In this document: positions 17,798-25,696 of the stretch, one piece after another
Layout: each line of letters starts with the position of its first letter
Position numbering within the stretch: the stretch's first letter is position 1
Assembly: GCA_015060625.1 (NCBI GenBank)
Contig: SUYC01000001.1
Location: 310,001 to 374,000 of the forward strand
DNA: 64,000 bases
Source of the DNA: Xylanibacter ruminicola
GTDB lineage: Bacteria; Bacteroidota; Bacteroidia; Bacteroidales; Bacteroidaceae
Direction of reading: 5' to 3'
Notes under the pieces: model-generated
Seen by the model: the letters and a program-made list of their open reading frames with translations, nothing else
Databases searched by the model: none
What the model was told of the DNA's origin: nothing
Made by a program: the position numbers and the translations under genes

Positions 17798-19408
17798 CTA
17801 TTTTTTGCATTGCTCAATGTATTGAGCAGCTGCTTCGGCGCATCGTTCGCCATCCACGCCGGCACTCACAATGCCACCGGCATACCCAGCACCCTCGCCA
17901 CATGGGAAAAGTCCCTGAACGTGAACGTGTTGCAGCGTTTCCCTATCGCGAACAATACGCACTGGGCTCGATGTGCGTGTTTCTACAGCTATCATCACAG
18001 CCTCGTTGGTCAAAAATCCGTGAGCCGAGCGTCCGAAAGTCTTAAAACCCTGCTGCAAACGGTGCGAAATCATTTTGGGCAACCAGAAGTGTAAAGGACT
18101 GGATATAAGTCCTGGCGCATACGATGATTTGGGAAGGTCGTAACTCAGCTTGCCATTCACAAAGTCGGCCATGCGCTGTGCAGGTGCGGTCTGCTTCATA
18201 TTGCCCTGTTGCCAGCACATGCGTTCAAGTTCTTCTTGGAACGCCATAACCTTGAGCGCAGACTCTACATGGTTGCATTTTTCAATTTTTGCATTGTCCA
18301 GGTCCTCCGGGCGCACTTCTACCACCATGCCGCTATTACTCCAGGCTGTGCCTCGGTTGGCAGGGCTCATGCCGTTTACCACAATCTGCTCTTTGTCGGT
18401 AGCTGCAGGAATCACAAATCCACCAGGACACATACAGAACGAGTAAACCCCTCGTCCATCTACCTGTGTTACCATGGAATATTCGGCAGCAGGTAACCAT
18501 CGGCCTCTACCTTGTTTATTATGGTATTGTATCTGGTCGATCAGCATGCTTGGGTGCTCCAGTCGTACGCCTACGGCAATTCCCTTGGCTTCGATCTCGA
18601 TTTTAGCTTCGGCCAGATAGCGGTAAACGTCTCTGGCTGAGTGACCTGTAGCCAGGATAACGGGACCGTCATATTGGTGTTGGGTGTTTGGTGTTGGGTG
18701 TTGGCTAATAGCTTCAACACCTATCACCTGATTGTCATCACCCAGAATCAGTCGCGTCATCTTTGTCTGGAAGTGCACCTCTCCACCACAACGAATGATG
18801 GTGTTGCGCATCGCTTCGATCACTTTAGGTAATCGGTCGGTACCAATATGTGGATGTGCGTCGGCCAGGATTGCTGTCGAAGCGCCATGCTGACAGAATA
18901 CATTCAGAATCTTCTCAATGTTACCACGCTTTTTGCTGCGTGTGTATAGTTTTCCGTCGCTATAAGCGCCAGCACCACCCTCGCCAAAGCAATAATTACT
19001 CTCGCCGTCCACCTGCTGTGTGCGACTGATGGCTGCCAAATCCTTTTTGCGATCGTGTACGTTCTTGCCGCGCTCCAGTACTATCGGGCGCAATCCTAGT
19101 TCTATCAGGCGCAGGGCTGCAAACAGTCCGCCAGGCCCTGCTCCCACCACGATTACCTGTGGTTTACCCTCAACGTTTGGGTATTCCGTGTGCTGGTATT
19201 CGTCATCCGTAGGCAGCTCGTTCACATATGTGCGCACTTTCAGGTTCACATATATTTGTCGCTGTCGGGCGTCGATACTGCGTTTTAATATCCTCACCCC
19301 CTTAATGCTATCGGGGGCCAGTCCATACTCGTCACCCAGATACGCTTTCAGTCTATCCTCCTGTGCTGCCACCTCGGGTGTTACTCTTATCTGATATTCG
19401 TTAATCAT
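17798..19408 (-). CDS. NAD(P)/FAD-dependent oxidoreductase (COG2509-type) with in-frame repeat insert
   Basis: A 536-residue flavoprotein. Residues 1-75 form a ferredoxin-like N-terminal region, followed by the dinucleotide-binding motif VGAGPGGLFAALRL (GAGPGG at about 89-94) and ERGKNVHDRKKDLA. The FAD-binding C-terminal motif reads LFPCGEGAGYAGGIVSAGVDG. The family is a widely distributed set of uncharacterised dehydrogenases; the substrate is unknown. The peptide QHPTPNTQHQ at about 235-245 is encoded by two copies of a 14-bp minisatellite (18674-18701) and looks like a recent in-frame insertion in a surface loop. The promoter is at 19438. Confidence 0.9.
   Translation of the reverse strand: MINEYQIRVTPEVAAQEDRLKAYLGDEYGLAPDSIKGVRILKRSIDARQRQIYVNLKVRTYVNELPTDDEYQHTEYPNVEGKPQVIVVGAGPGGLFAALRLIELGLRPIVLERGKNVHDRKKDLAAISRTQQVDGESNYCFGEGGAGAYSDGKLYTRSKKRGNIEKILNVFCQHGASTAILADAHPHIGTDRLPKVIEAMRNTIIRCGGEVHFQTKMTRLILGDDNQVIGVEAISQHPTPNTQHQYDGPVILATGHSARDVYRYLAEAKIEIEAKGIAVGVRLEHPSMLIDQIQYHNKQGRGRWLPAAEYSMVTQVDGRGVYSFCMCPGGFVIPAATDKEQIVVNGMSPANRGTAWSNSGMVVEVRPEDLDNAKIEKCNHVESALKVMAFQEELERMCWQQGNMKQTAPAQRMADFVNGKLSYDLPKSSYAPGLISSPLHFWLPKMISHRLQQGFKTFGRSAHGFLTNEAVMIAVETRTSSPVRIVRDRETLQHVHVQGLFPCGEGAGYAGGIVSAGVDGERCAEAAAQYIEQCKK
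18674..18701. repeat. 14-bp minisatellite (two units) inside the flavoprotein gene
   Basis: Two perfect tandem copies of TTGGTGTTGGGTGT, followed by a partial third (TGG). It lies in the coding sequence, encoding a Pro/Thr/Asn/Gln/His peptide on the minus strand. Confidence 0.85.
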
Positions 19409-19437
19409 TATATAATGTATTTGGGTGCAAAGGTACT

Positions 19438-19445
19438 AACTTTTT
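19438..19445 (-). promoter_or_regulatory. Promoter -7 box for the flavoprotein gene
   Basis: TACCTTTG on the minus strand followed by GCACC, 30 bp before the ATG at 19408. Confidence 0.75.
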
Positions 19446-19480
19446 TCGAATTTGCCAAAAACAAAGTGTACTTAGAAAAA

Positions 19481-19645
19481 TTTCAGTAATTTCAGTTTCA
19501 GTTTTGTTAGTGAGCAAGATGCATATTTGCAAAAAATCAACCCGTTAAATATAACTATTATATATATTATAATATATATAATAGTTAATCTTTGTACTGA
19601 GTTTTTTAACTGCAAATAAAAGAAACTGAAACTGAAATACTGAAA
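19481..19645. repeat. MITE-like long inverted repeat with perfect central palindrome
   Basis: Outer arms: TTTCAGTAATTTCAGTTTCA at 19481-19500 faces AAACTGAAACTGAAATACTG at 19623-19642 as an imperfect inverted repeat. Inner part: 19552-19587 is a perfect 36-bp palindrome with no loop, built on TATATATTATAATATATA. No protein-coding potential is convincing in it, and I could not see a target-site duplication. It is probably a dispersed non-autonomous element or a large cruciform. Confidence 0.6.
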
Positions 19646-19716
19646 TCGATATGCCATCAAGTAAAAAATTAACAATTCATTAACAGTTGATATTTCATGG
19701 TATGACGAAAATTTCG

Positions 19717-19724
19717 TACCTTTG
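19717..19724 (+). promoter_or_regulatory. Orphan promoter -7 box with overlapping inverted repeat
   Basis: TACCTTTG followed by GCATT. The preceding bases 19704-19716 form ACGAAA-a-TTTCGT, an operator-like palindrome in the spacer. No annotated gene begins immediately downstream except the small ORF at 19735. Confidence 0.6.
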
Positions 19725-19734
19725 CATTATCAAG

Positions 19735-19827
19735 ATGAAGATGGAGATGATGCTCTCACACGAGGAAAAAGATTCTCCCACGTGCACAAAAAAAATCTCC
19801 CACACGAGAGAAATACTTCGGTCTTAA
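19735..19827 (+). CDS. Possible 30-residue small protein
   Basis: An ATG lies 10 bp after the orphan promoter box and opens a 30-codon frame (MKMEMMLSHEEKDSPT, then a Thr/Lys/Ser/His/Arg-rich end). The predicted mRNA would start about five bases before the ATG. The frame contains two copies of TCTCCCAC and two CACACGAG blocks, which could equally belong to a structured RNA. There is no recognised family. Coding status is uncertain; the alternative is a non-coding transcript. Confidence 0.25.
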   Translation: MKMEMMLSHEEKDSPTCTKKISHTREILRS

Positions 19828-20019
19828 TTGACAAGTGAAAAATGAGAAATGGTAGTTAATGGTTGGTGACTAAAAATATTTTTACAAGGCTAAGATCGCA
19901 GATGATAGCATTAAAAGATAAGGCGACGAAAACCCCAAAAAGGATGTCGGTTTTTATTATGAATTACAAAAAATAATTATACTTTTTTCTGCAAAATAAT
20001 GCCGTTACGATTTTTTTTG

Positions 20020-20027
20020 TATCTTTG
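20020..20027 (+). promoter_or_regulatory. Promoter -7 box for the thioredoxin-like gene
   Basis: TATCTTTG followed by GCAGGCG, 32 bp before the ATG at 20060. Confidence 0.75.
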
Positions 20028-20059
20028 CAGGCGATAATAGATATTAATATCAATATAGT

Positions 20060-21040
20060 ATGAAAAAAATAATGATTGCAGCAGCCTTGATGATGGCTGT
20101 AGGGGCTCAGGCCCAACAGGTGAACTTCACTGTGAATGGCGTGAGCAACGATAACGGTTCTACCGTGATGCTGATTGATTTTCAGACACGTAAGATGCTG
20201 ACCGGTAAAGTAGAGAACGGCAAATTCAGCATCAGTGGCACAGCTGAGAAGAACGCATTGCTGAATGTGAAGAGTGAAAATCTGCAGTGGATGACTCCGT
20301 TTGTGAACGACGGCACACCTGTGACGGTGAATTTGAACGACAGCACGCTGAAGGGCTCAGCACAGAATGAGCGACTGGTGCGCTACGATCTGGATATGCA
20401 TGCCACTCAGAAACTGGACTTGAAACAGGGACTGGAGAAAATTTTTACCGATGAGGTGAACACAATGATACCTACAGCCTTTGTAGAGGAGTATCTGGAG
20501 CACTTCGGCATGGAGAAGTTGCAAAAGATTTTGGATACCAAGCCTGTCTGGGCTAATCATCCTAATGTGAAAGAGGCAGTCGATGCGTATGCCGAGATGA
20601 TGAAAAAGAATGCTGTTATCGGTAAGCAGTTTACCGACTTGGAGGAGGCCGACACCGACGGCAAGATGCACAAGCTGAGCGAGTTTGTGGGCAAAGGAAA
20701 ATGGGTGCTGGTTGACTTCTGGGCTTCGTGGTGTGGACCTTGTCGCGCTGAGATGCCTAACGTTGTGAAGGCTTACGAGAAATATCACGCCAAAGGCTTT
20801 GATATCGTTGGACTGTCGTTCGATAACAAGAAAGAACCTTGGGTTAAGGCCATCACCGATCTGCAGATGCCTTGGGTACACCTGTCGGACCTGAAGGGTT
20901 GGAAAACTGTTGCTTCGGGAATCTACGGCGTGAACAGCATCCCCGACAATCTGCTCATCGATCCACAGGGCAAGATAGTTGCTCGCGGCCTGCGTGCTGA
21001 GGGGCTTCAGAATAAACTGAAGGAGATTTTTGGCGAGTAA
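20060..21040 (+). CDS. Periplasmic TlpA/ResA-like thioredoxin with N-terminal DUF4369-type domain
   Basis: A 326-residue exported thiol-disulfide protein. A signal peptide (MKKIMIAAALMMAVGAQAQ) is followed by a beta-rich N-terminal domain of the DUF4369 kind (about 20-110) and a helical linker. The thioredoxin fold carries the active site WASWCGPCRAEMP (CGPC at 225-228) and the cis-proline region VNSIPDNLLIDPQG. Such proteins reduce periplasmic disulfides or act in stress responses; the partner is unknown. The promoter is at 20020. The next gene begins 10 bp after its stop, so the two are probably co-transcribed. Confidence 0.93.
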   Translation: MKKIMIAAALMMAVGAQAQQVNFTVNGVSNDNGSTVMLIDFQTRKMLTGKVENGKFSISGTAEKNALLNVKSENLQWMTPFVNDGTPVTVNLNDSTLKGSAQNERLVRYDLDMHATQKLDLKQGLEKIFTDEVNTMIPTAFVEEYLEHFGMEKLQKILDTKPVWANHPNVKEAVDAYAEMMKKNAVIGKQFTDLEEADTDGKMHKLSEFVGKGKWVLVDFWASWCGPCRAEMPNVVKAYEKYHAKGFDIVGLSFDNKKEPWVKAITDLQMPWVHLSDLKGWKTVASGIYGVNSIPDNLLIDPQGKIVARGLRAEGLQNKLKEIFGE

Positions 21041-21050
21041 ATATATCGGC

Positions 21051-21797
21051 ATGCTTCATTTGCAGAAAGAACAAGATATCATCGCTTTCTCGACCGAACG
21101 CGGTTTGGTGGATATGGATGCGCCGTATGATGGTTTTAACATCACTTGGTACACCGACGACGACGCACAACATATAGCCGACTGTCGACGCGACATGTGC
21201 CAGATGCTGGGAATCGACGACCAGCATCTGGTACTGCCACGTCAGGTACACGACACGAAGGTGGCAGAGGTGACTGCCGATAATATCGGCGACCGGTTTG
21301 AGGGTGTCGATGCACTCATCACTACCCTGCCCCGCACGTGTATTGGCATTTCTACAGCCGACTGTGTGCCTATACTTATTTATGATTCGTACACGCGCGC
21401 GATAGCTGTAGCCCATGCCGGTTGGCGAGGTACCGTGGCGCATATTGGCTGTAAAACGATTGCTGCCATGCAACAGAGATACGATTCGAAACCAGAAAAC
21501 CTGAAGATAGCCATCGGCCCCAGCATCGGTCCTGATGCTTTTGAGGTGGGCGACGAGGTTTACGACGCCTTTGATGCAGCCGGATTTGATATGAACCGCA
21601 TTGCCTTTAAGCGTAATGGTAAGTGGCATATCGACCTTTGGCAGGCCAACGCACTTGATTTGCTGGCGATGGGTGTAGCCGAAAAACACATTGAAACAGC
21701 CGCTGTTTGTACCTATGAGCACTACGACCAATTTTTCTCGGCTCGACGCTTGGGTATTAAAAGTGGTAGAATTTATACGGGAATTATGATAAAATGA
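21051..21797 (+). CDS. pgeF: YfiH/PgeF-family protein (polyphenol oxidase-like, LACC1 family)
   Basis: A 248-residue protein of the DUF152 family. Conserved zinc or catalytic segments are visible: STADCVPILIY, VAHAGWRGT, and the C-terminal CTYEHYDQFFSARR. By family knowledge E. coli YfiH corrects L-Ser misincorporation in UDP-MurNAc, and other members are purine nucleoside phosphorylases or adenosine deaminases; which applies here is open. Start: a TTG at 21030 would overlap the previous gene, and the ATG at 21051 gives a normal family N terminus. It lies 10 bp after the thioredoxin-like gene. Confidence 0.9.
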   Translation: MLHLQKEQDIIAFSTERGLVDMDAPYDGFNITWYTDDDAQHIADCRRDMCQMLGIDDQHLVLPRQVHDTKVAEVTADNIGDRFEGVDALITTLPRTCIGISTADCVPILIYDSYTRAIAVAHAGWRGTVAHIGCKTIAAMQQRYDSKPENLKIAIGPSIGPDAFEVGDEVYDAFDAAGFDMNRIAFKRNGKWHIDLWQANALDLLAMGVAEKHIETAAVCTYEHYDQFFSARRLGIKSGRIYTGIMIK

Positions 21798-21850
21798 AAG
21801 TAAATGACCAAAAAATCTTTCAGAAATTTGGTTGTTTACTGAAAAACACT

Positions 21851-21858
21851 TACCTTTG
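21851..21858 (+). promoter_or_regulatory. Promoter -7 box for thrA
   Basis: TACCTTTG followed by GCAGCG. It gives a leader of roughly 65 nt before the thrA ATG. The leader can fold CGGT...ACCG around CCCT...AGGG. Confidence 0.75.
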
Positions 21859-21870
21859 CAGCGCCGGTGG

Positions 21871-21930
21871 ATGAAGCCCTGCTTGTTTAAGGGTACCGCT
21901 AAAGGCAAGATAAATTGCATAGGAATATGA
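21871..21930 (+). CDS. Possible 19-residue thrA leader peptide
   Basis: The ATG at 21871 opens the frame MKPCLFKGTAKGKINCIGI and stops at TGA 21928-21930, overlapping the thrA ATG (21927) as ATGA. All three Ile codons are ATA and lie in the last seven codons; there is one Thr codon. Thr/Ile-rich leader peptides control thr operons in enterobacteria by attenuation; here translational coupling to thrA would be the simpler model. The ORF is short and could be fortuitous. Confidence 0.35.
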   Translation: MKPCLFKGTAKGKINCIGI

Positions 21931-24359
21931 AAGTATTGAAATTCGGCGGAACGTCCGTAGGTTCCGTAAAAAGCATTCTTAGCTTGAAAAAAATCGTTGA
22001 GACAGAGGCTCGGACGCAACCTGTCGTAGTAGTAGTTAGTGCGCTGGGCGGTATCACCGATAAGTTGATTGCCACATCGCAGTTGGCCCTGAAGGGTGAT
22101 GATAAGTGGCGCGAAGAATTCGACGCGATGGTGACACGGCATCACCAAATGATCGACACCATCATCACCGATGACAAAAAACGTGTAGATTTATTCAACA
22201 AGGTGGATCAGCTCTTCGAACAGTTGAAGAGTATCTATTATGGCGTGTATCTGATTCACGACTTGTCGAATAAAACCGAAGATGCGATCGTAAGTTATGG
22301 CGAGCGTCTCTCGTCGAACATTGTGGCAACGCTGATTAAGGGTGGCCGACGCATGAATAGTCGCGATTTTATTCGTACTGAAAAGAAAAATGGTAAGCAC
22401 AGATTGGTGGCCGATTTGACCAACCAGCTGGTTCGCGATGCATTCAAGGATATGCCCGACGTTGCTGTGGTGCCTGGCTTTATCAGTCGCGATAAGGATA
22501 CTAGCGAGACCACTAACTTGGGGCGTGGCGGTAGCGATTATACAGCAGCCATCATTGCTGCAGCACTGGATGCCGAGGTTCTGGAGATTTGGACCGATGT
22601 GGATGGATTTATGACTGCCGACCCACGTGTGATTAAAACGGCTTACACCATCAACGAATTGAGTTATATCGAGGCGATGGAGTTGTGTAACTTTGGAGCC
22701 AAAGTTATCTATCCCCCTACCATCTACCCCGTTTGTGTAAAAAATATCCCCATTAAGGTTAAAAATACATTCAATCCCGAACATCCGGGCACGCTGATTA
22801 AAGATCATATTGAGAACGATCAGAAGCCTATTAAGGGTATCAGTAGTATTAAGGGTACGACGCTGATTACCGTCACCGGACTCTCGATGGTGGGTGTGAT
22901 TGGTGTGAATCGTCGCATCTTTACCACACTGGCCAACAAGGGTATCAGCGTGTTCATGGTATCGCAGGCTTCATCAGAGAACTCTACCTCTATCGGTGTG
23001 CGCGACGAGGATGCCAATGATGCTGTGGAGGTACTGAACGCCGAGTTTGCCAAGGAGATTGAGACTGGTGCTATGTTCCCCATGCATGCCGAGAGTGGAT
23101 TGGCCACCATTGCCATCGTAGGTGAGAACATGAAGCACACACCAGGTATTGCCGGAAAACTGTTTGGCACTTTGGGACGTAGCGGTATCAGCGTGATAGC
23201 TTGTGCCCAGGGAGCTTCAGAAACCAATATCTCGTTTGTGGTGGATGGCAAGTTCCTGCGCAAGTCGCTCAACGTGCTGCACGACTCATTCTTCCTGTCG
23301 GAATACAAGGTGCTCAACCTGTTTATCTGCGGTGTTGGCACTGTAGGTGGTAAGCTGATTGAGCAGATTCGCAGTCAGTACGAAACACTGATGCAGCGCA
23401 ACGGACTGAAGCTGAATGTGGTAGGTATTGCCTCGTCGAAGGCGGGTATCTACAACCGCGACGGCATTGACTTGGAAAACTACCGTGAACTGCTGAAAGC
23501 CCCCGAGGTGCAGGGCAAGAGCTTGCGCGATGAGGTGATTGGTATGAACATCTTTAATAGCGTGTTTGTAGATTGTACTGCCAGCAAGGATATCGCTGCG
23601 CTTTACCAGTCGTTCTTAGAACATAATATCAGCGTGATTGCTGCCAACAAAATTGCGGCATCAAGCGATTACGCCAACTATATGAAACTGAAAAAGACCG
23701 CTCGCGACCGTGGCGTGTGGTTCCGTTACGAAACCAACGTAGGTGCTGGTCTGCCAATCATTGGTACCATTAATGACCTGTGTAACTCGGGCGATAAAAT
23801 CCTGAAAATCGAGGCCGTGCTGAGTGGTACGCTCAACTTTATCTTTAATGAGATTGCTGCCGACGTGCCTTTCTCGGAAACGGTACGACGTGCCAAAGAG
23901 CAGGGCTACAGCGAGCCCGACCCACGTATCGACCTGAGTGGTACGGATGTGGTTCGCAAGCTGGTGATTCTGACACGTGAGGCTGGCTACCAGGTAGATC
24001 AGGCCGACGTGGAGAAACATCTGTTTGTGCCTAACGACTACTTTGAGGGTAGCGTGGATGATTTCTGGAAGAAGCTGCCTGAGTTGGACGCTGATTTTGA
24101 GACACGCCGACAGAAATTGGAGGCTGAGGGTAAGCGTTGGCGCTTTGTGGCTACCATGGAGAACGGCAAGACGAATGTGGCGCTGAAGGAGGTTGACATC
24201 AATCATCCGTTCTACCGTCTGGAAGGCTCTAACAACATTGTGCTGCTCACCACCGAGCGATATAAGGAGTATCCGATGCAGATTCAAGGCTACGGCGCTG
24301 GTGCCTCAGTAACTGCAGCCGGAGTCTTCGCAAACATCATGTCAATCGCTAATATTTAA
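21927..24359 (+). CDS. thrA: Bifunctional aspartate kinase / homoserine dehydrogenase
   Basis: An 810-residue fusion enzyme catalysing the first and third steps from aspartate to homoserine. The kinase domain begins MKVLKFGGTSVGS and includes GRGGSDYTAAIIA. Two ACT-type regulatory repeats follow (about 310-460; VGVIGVNRRIF and IAIVGENMKHTPG), then the NAD(P)-binding dehydrogenase motif LFICGVGTVGGKL and catalytic region AANKIAASSDY. Threonine feedback via the ACT repeats is expected from family knowledge. Start: an upstream TTG at 21915 is in frame, but the ATG at 21927 matches the family N terminus. It is the first gene of thrA-apgM-thrC. Confidence 0.97.
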   Translation: MKVLKFGGTSVGSVKSILSLKKIVETEARTQPVVVVVSALGGITDKLIATSQLALKGDDKWREEFDAMVTRHHQMIDTIITDDKKRVDLFNKVDQLFEQLKSIYYGVYLIHDLSNKTEDAIVSYGERLSSNIVATLIKGGRRMNSRDFIRTEKKNGKHRLVADLTNQLVRDAFKDMPDVAVVPGFISRDKDTSETTNLGRGGSDYTAAIIAAALDAEVLEIWTDVDGFMTADPRVIKTAYTINELSYIEAMELCNFGAKVIYPPTIYPVCVKNIPIKVKNTFNPEHPGTLIKDHIENDQKPIKGISSIKGTTLITVTGLSMVGVIGVNRRIFTTLANKGISVFMVSQASSENSTSIGVRDEDANDAVEVLNAEFAKEIETGAMFPMHAESGLATIAIVGENMKHTPGIAGKLFGTLGRSGISVIACAQGASETNISFVVDGKFLRKSLNVLHDSFFLSEYKVLNLFICGVGTVGGKLIEQIRSQYETLMQRNGLKLNVVGIASSKAGIYNRDGIDLENYRELLKAPEVQGKSLRDEVIGMNIFNSVFVDCTASKDIAALYQSFLEHNISVIAANKIAASSDYANYMKLKKTARDRGVWFRYETNVGAGLPIIGTINDLCNSGDKILKIEAVLSGTLNFIFNEIAADVPFSETVRRAKEQGYSEPDPRIDLSGTDVVRKLVILTREAGYQVDQADVEKHLFVPNDYFEGSVDDFWKKLPELDADFETRRQKLEAEGKRWRFVATMENGKTNVALKEVDINHPFYRLEGSNNIVLLTTERYKEYPMQIQGYGAGASVTAAGVFANIMSIANI

Positions 24360-24364
24360 TTTTT

Positions 24365-24388
24365 GGCACGGATTACACGGATTTATTT
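24365..24388. repeat. Half-copy of GGCACGGATT dispersed repeat abutting apgM start
   Basis: GGCACGGATTACACGGATTT fills the gap between the thrA stop and the apgM ATG. It resembles the arms of the inverted repeat at 48359-48433 and the ends of the element inside the primase gene (54501-54576). Confidence 0.6.
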
Positions 24389-25669
24389 ATGAAACACATT
24401 ATTATACTTGGAGACGGTATGGCCGACCTGCCAGTGGAGCGACTGGGGGGAAAAACGCTACTACAATATGCATCGAAGCCGATGATGGACCAGTTGGCTA
24501 AGGAGGGGCGTTGCGGACGTTTAATCACGATTCCTGAAGGGTTCCAACCTGGTAGTGAGGTGGCTAATACAGCCATTCTGGGTTATGACCTGAATAAGGT
24601 ATATGAGGGTCGTGGACCGTTGGAGGCTGCCTCTATCGGCTACGAAATGGCAGACGACGACCTGGCTCTGCGCTGTAACATCATCAATCTGCAAGACGGA
24701 AAAATCATCACGCACAACGGCGGTAATCTGGAGACAGAAGACGCGCGTTTGCTGATAGACTATCTGAACGAGACACTGGCAAAGCCAATCAACGAACGAG
24801 TGGGTTTCGAACAGGTGAAGTTTATCACGGGCATACAGTATCGCCATCTGTTGGTGATCAAAGGTGGTAACAAGCATGTGACTTGTGCCCCACCCCACGA
24901 TCATCCTAACGAGGAGTGGCGCCAGCTACTGGTGAAACCTGAAGTTTCGAGTAATGACGCGCTCGGCCATGGGGCGCATGCTACCCTTACCCCCGAGGAA
25001 ACTGCAGAGCTGCTGAATGAACTCATCTTGAAGTCGCAGGAGCTGTTGCCTAAGCACCCATATAATCAGGCTAAGGCTGCAAAGGGTGAGCGCCAGGCTA
25101 ATAGCATCTGGCCTTGGAGTGGTGGCTATCGTCCCTCGATGGAGACCCTGATGCAGCAGTATCCCGACATCAAATCGGGCACGGTGATATCTGCAGTAGA
25201 TTTGATTCGCGGCATCGGTCACTATGCCGGTCTGAAAATTGTTGAGGTGGAAGGTGCTACCGGTCTTGCCGACACCAATTACGAGGGCAAGGCGCAGGCA
25301 GCTATCGAGGCACTTGAGCACGACGACTTTGTGTTCCTGCACGTAGAAGCTAGCGACGAAGCCGGACATGATGGCGACCTGGAACTGAAGTTGAAAACCA
25401 TCGAGAATTTGGATCGTCGTCTGATAACACCTATCTATCAGCACATCATGCAGATGAAAGAGCCGGTATGTATAGCTGTACTTCCCGACCATCTGACGCC
25501 TGTAGAATTGCGTATCCATGTGGGAAAACCCGTACCATTCCTATTCTGGTACAAAGGTATCACCCCTGACGAGGTTCAGCAGTACGACGAAGTGAGCTGC
25601 GTATCAGGCAGTTACGGCTTATTGAAACTTCAAGAATTCATGACTGAATTCATGAAGATTTCAATGTAA
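24389..25669 (+). CDS. apgM: ApgM-family cofactor-independent phosphoglycerate mutase-like protein; possible homoserine kinase
   Basis: A 426-residue alkaline-phosphatase-superfamily protein of the archaeal-type iPGM family (COG3635). Metal-binding segments are visible: GDGMADLP at the N terminus, PGSEVANTAILGYD with the position of the nucleophilic Ser or Thr, HVEASDEAGHDGD, and LPDHLTPVELRIH. It lies between thrA and thrC with gaps of 29 and 27 bp, and no GHMP-type thrB is seen in the window. My recollection is that homologues in Bacteroides have been proposed to supply homoserine kinase activity. The phosphotransferase role is therefore an inference from context, while the family call is firm. 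Confidence 0.9.
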   Translation: MKHIIILGDGMADLPVERLGGKTLLQYASKPMMDQLAKEGRCGRLITIPEGFQPGSEVANTAILGYDLNKVYEGRGPLEAASIGYEMADDDLALRCNIINLQDGKIITHNGGNLETEDARLLIDYLNETLAKPINERVGFEQVKFITGIQYRHLLVIKGGNKHVTCAPPHDHPNEEWRQLLVKPEVSSNDALGHGAHATLTPEETAELLNELILKSQELLPKHPYNQAKAAKGERQANSIWPWSGGYRPSMETLMQQYPDIKSGTVISAVDLIRGIGHYAGLKIVEVEGATGLADTNYEGKAQAAIEALEHDDFVFLHVEASDEAGHDGDLELKLKTIENLDRRLITPIYQHIMQMKEPVCIAVLPDHLTPVELRIHVGKPVPFLFWYKGITPDEVQQYDEVSCVSGSYGLLKLQEFMTEFMKISM

Positions 25670-25696
25670 AAATTAAACAATTGTTACATTAAGAAT

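Larger units (their letters stand above)
19409..20059. other. 651-bp intergenic region
   Basis: From left to right it holds the flavoprotein promoter (19438), the MITE-like inverted repeat (19481-19645), a second promoter (19717) with an ACGAAA/TTTCGT inverted repeat just before it, a possible 30-codon ORF (19735-19827), an A-rich stretch with no clear features, and the promoter of the thioredoxin-like gene (20020). Confidence 0.6.

Noticed and set aside
19472..19675. Minus-strand ORF of 67 codons
   Set aside because: It is formed by the arms and palindrome of the MITE-like repeat and has no promoter or RBS; composition follows the AT repeat.
20955..22148. Minus-strand open frame of 397 codons opposite pgeF and thrA
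   Set aside because: Antisense shadow spanning two real genes and their promoter; no domain.
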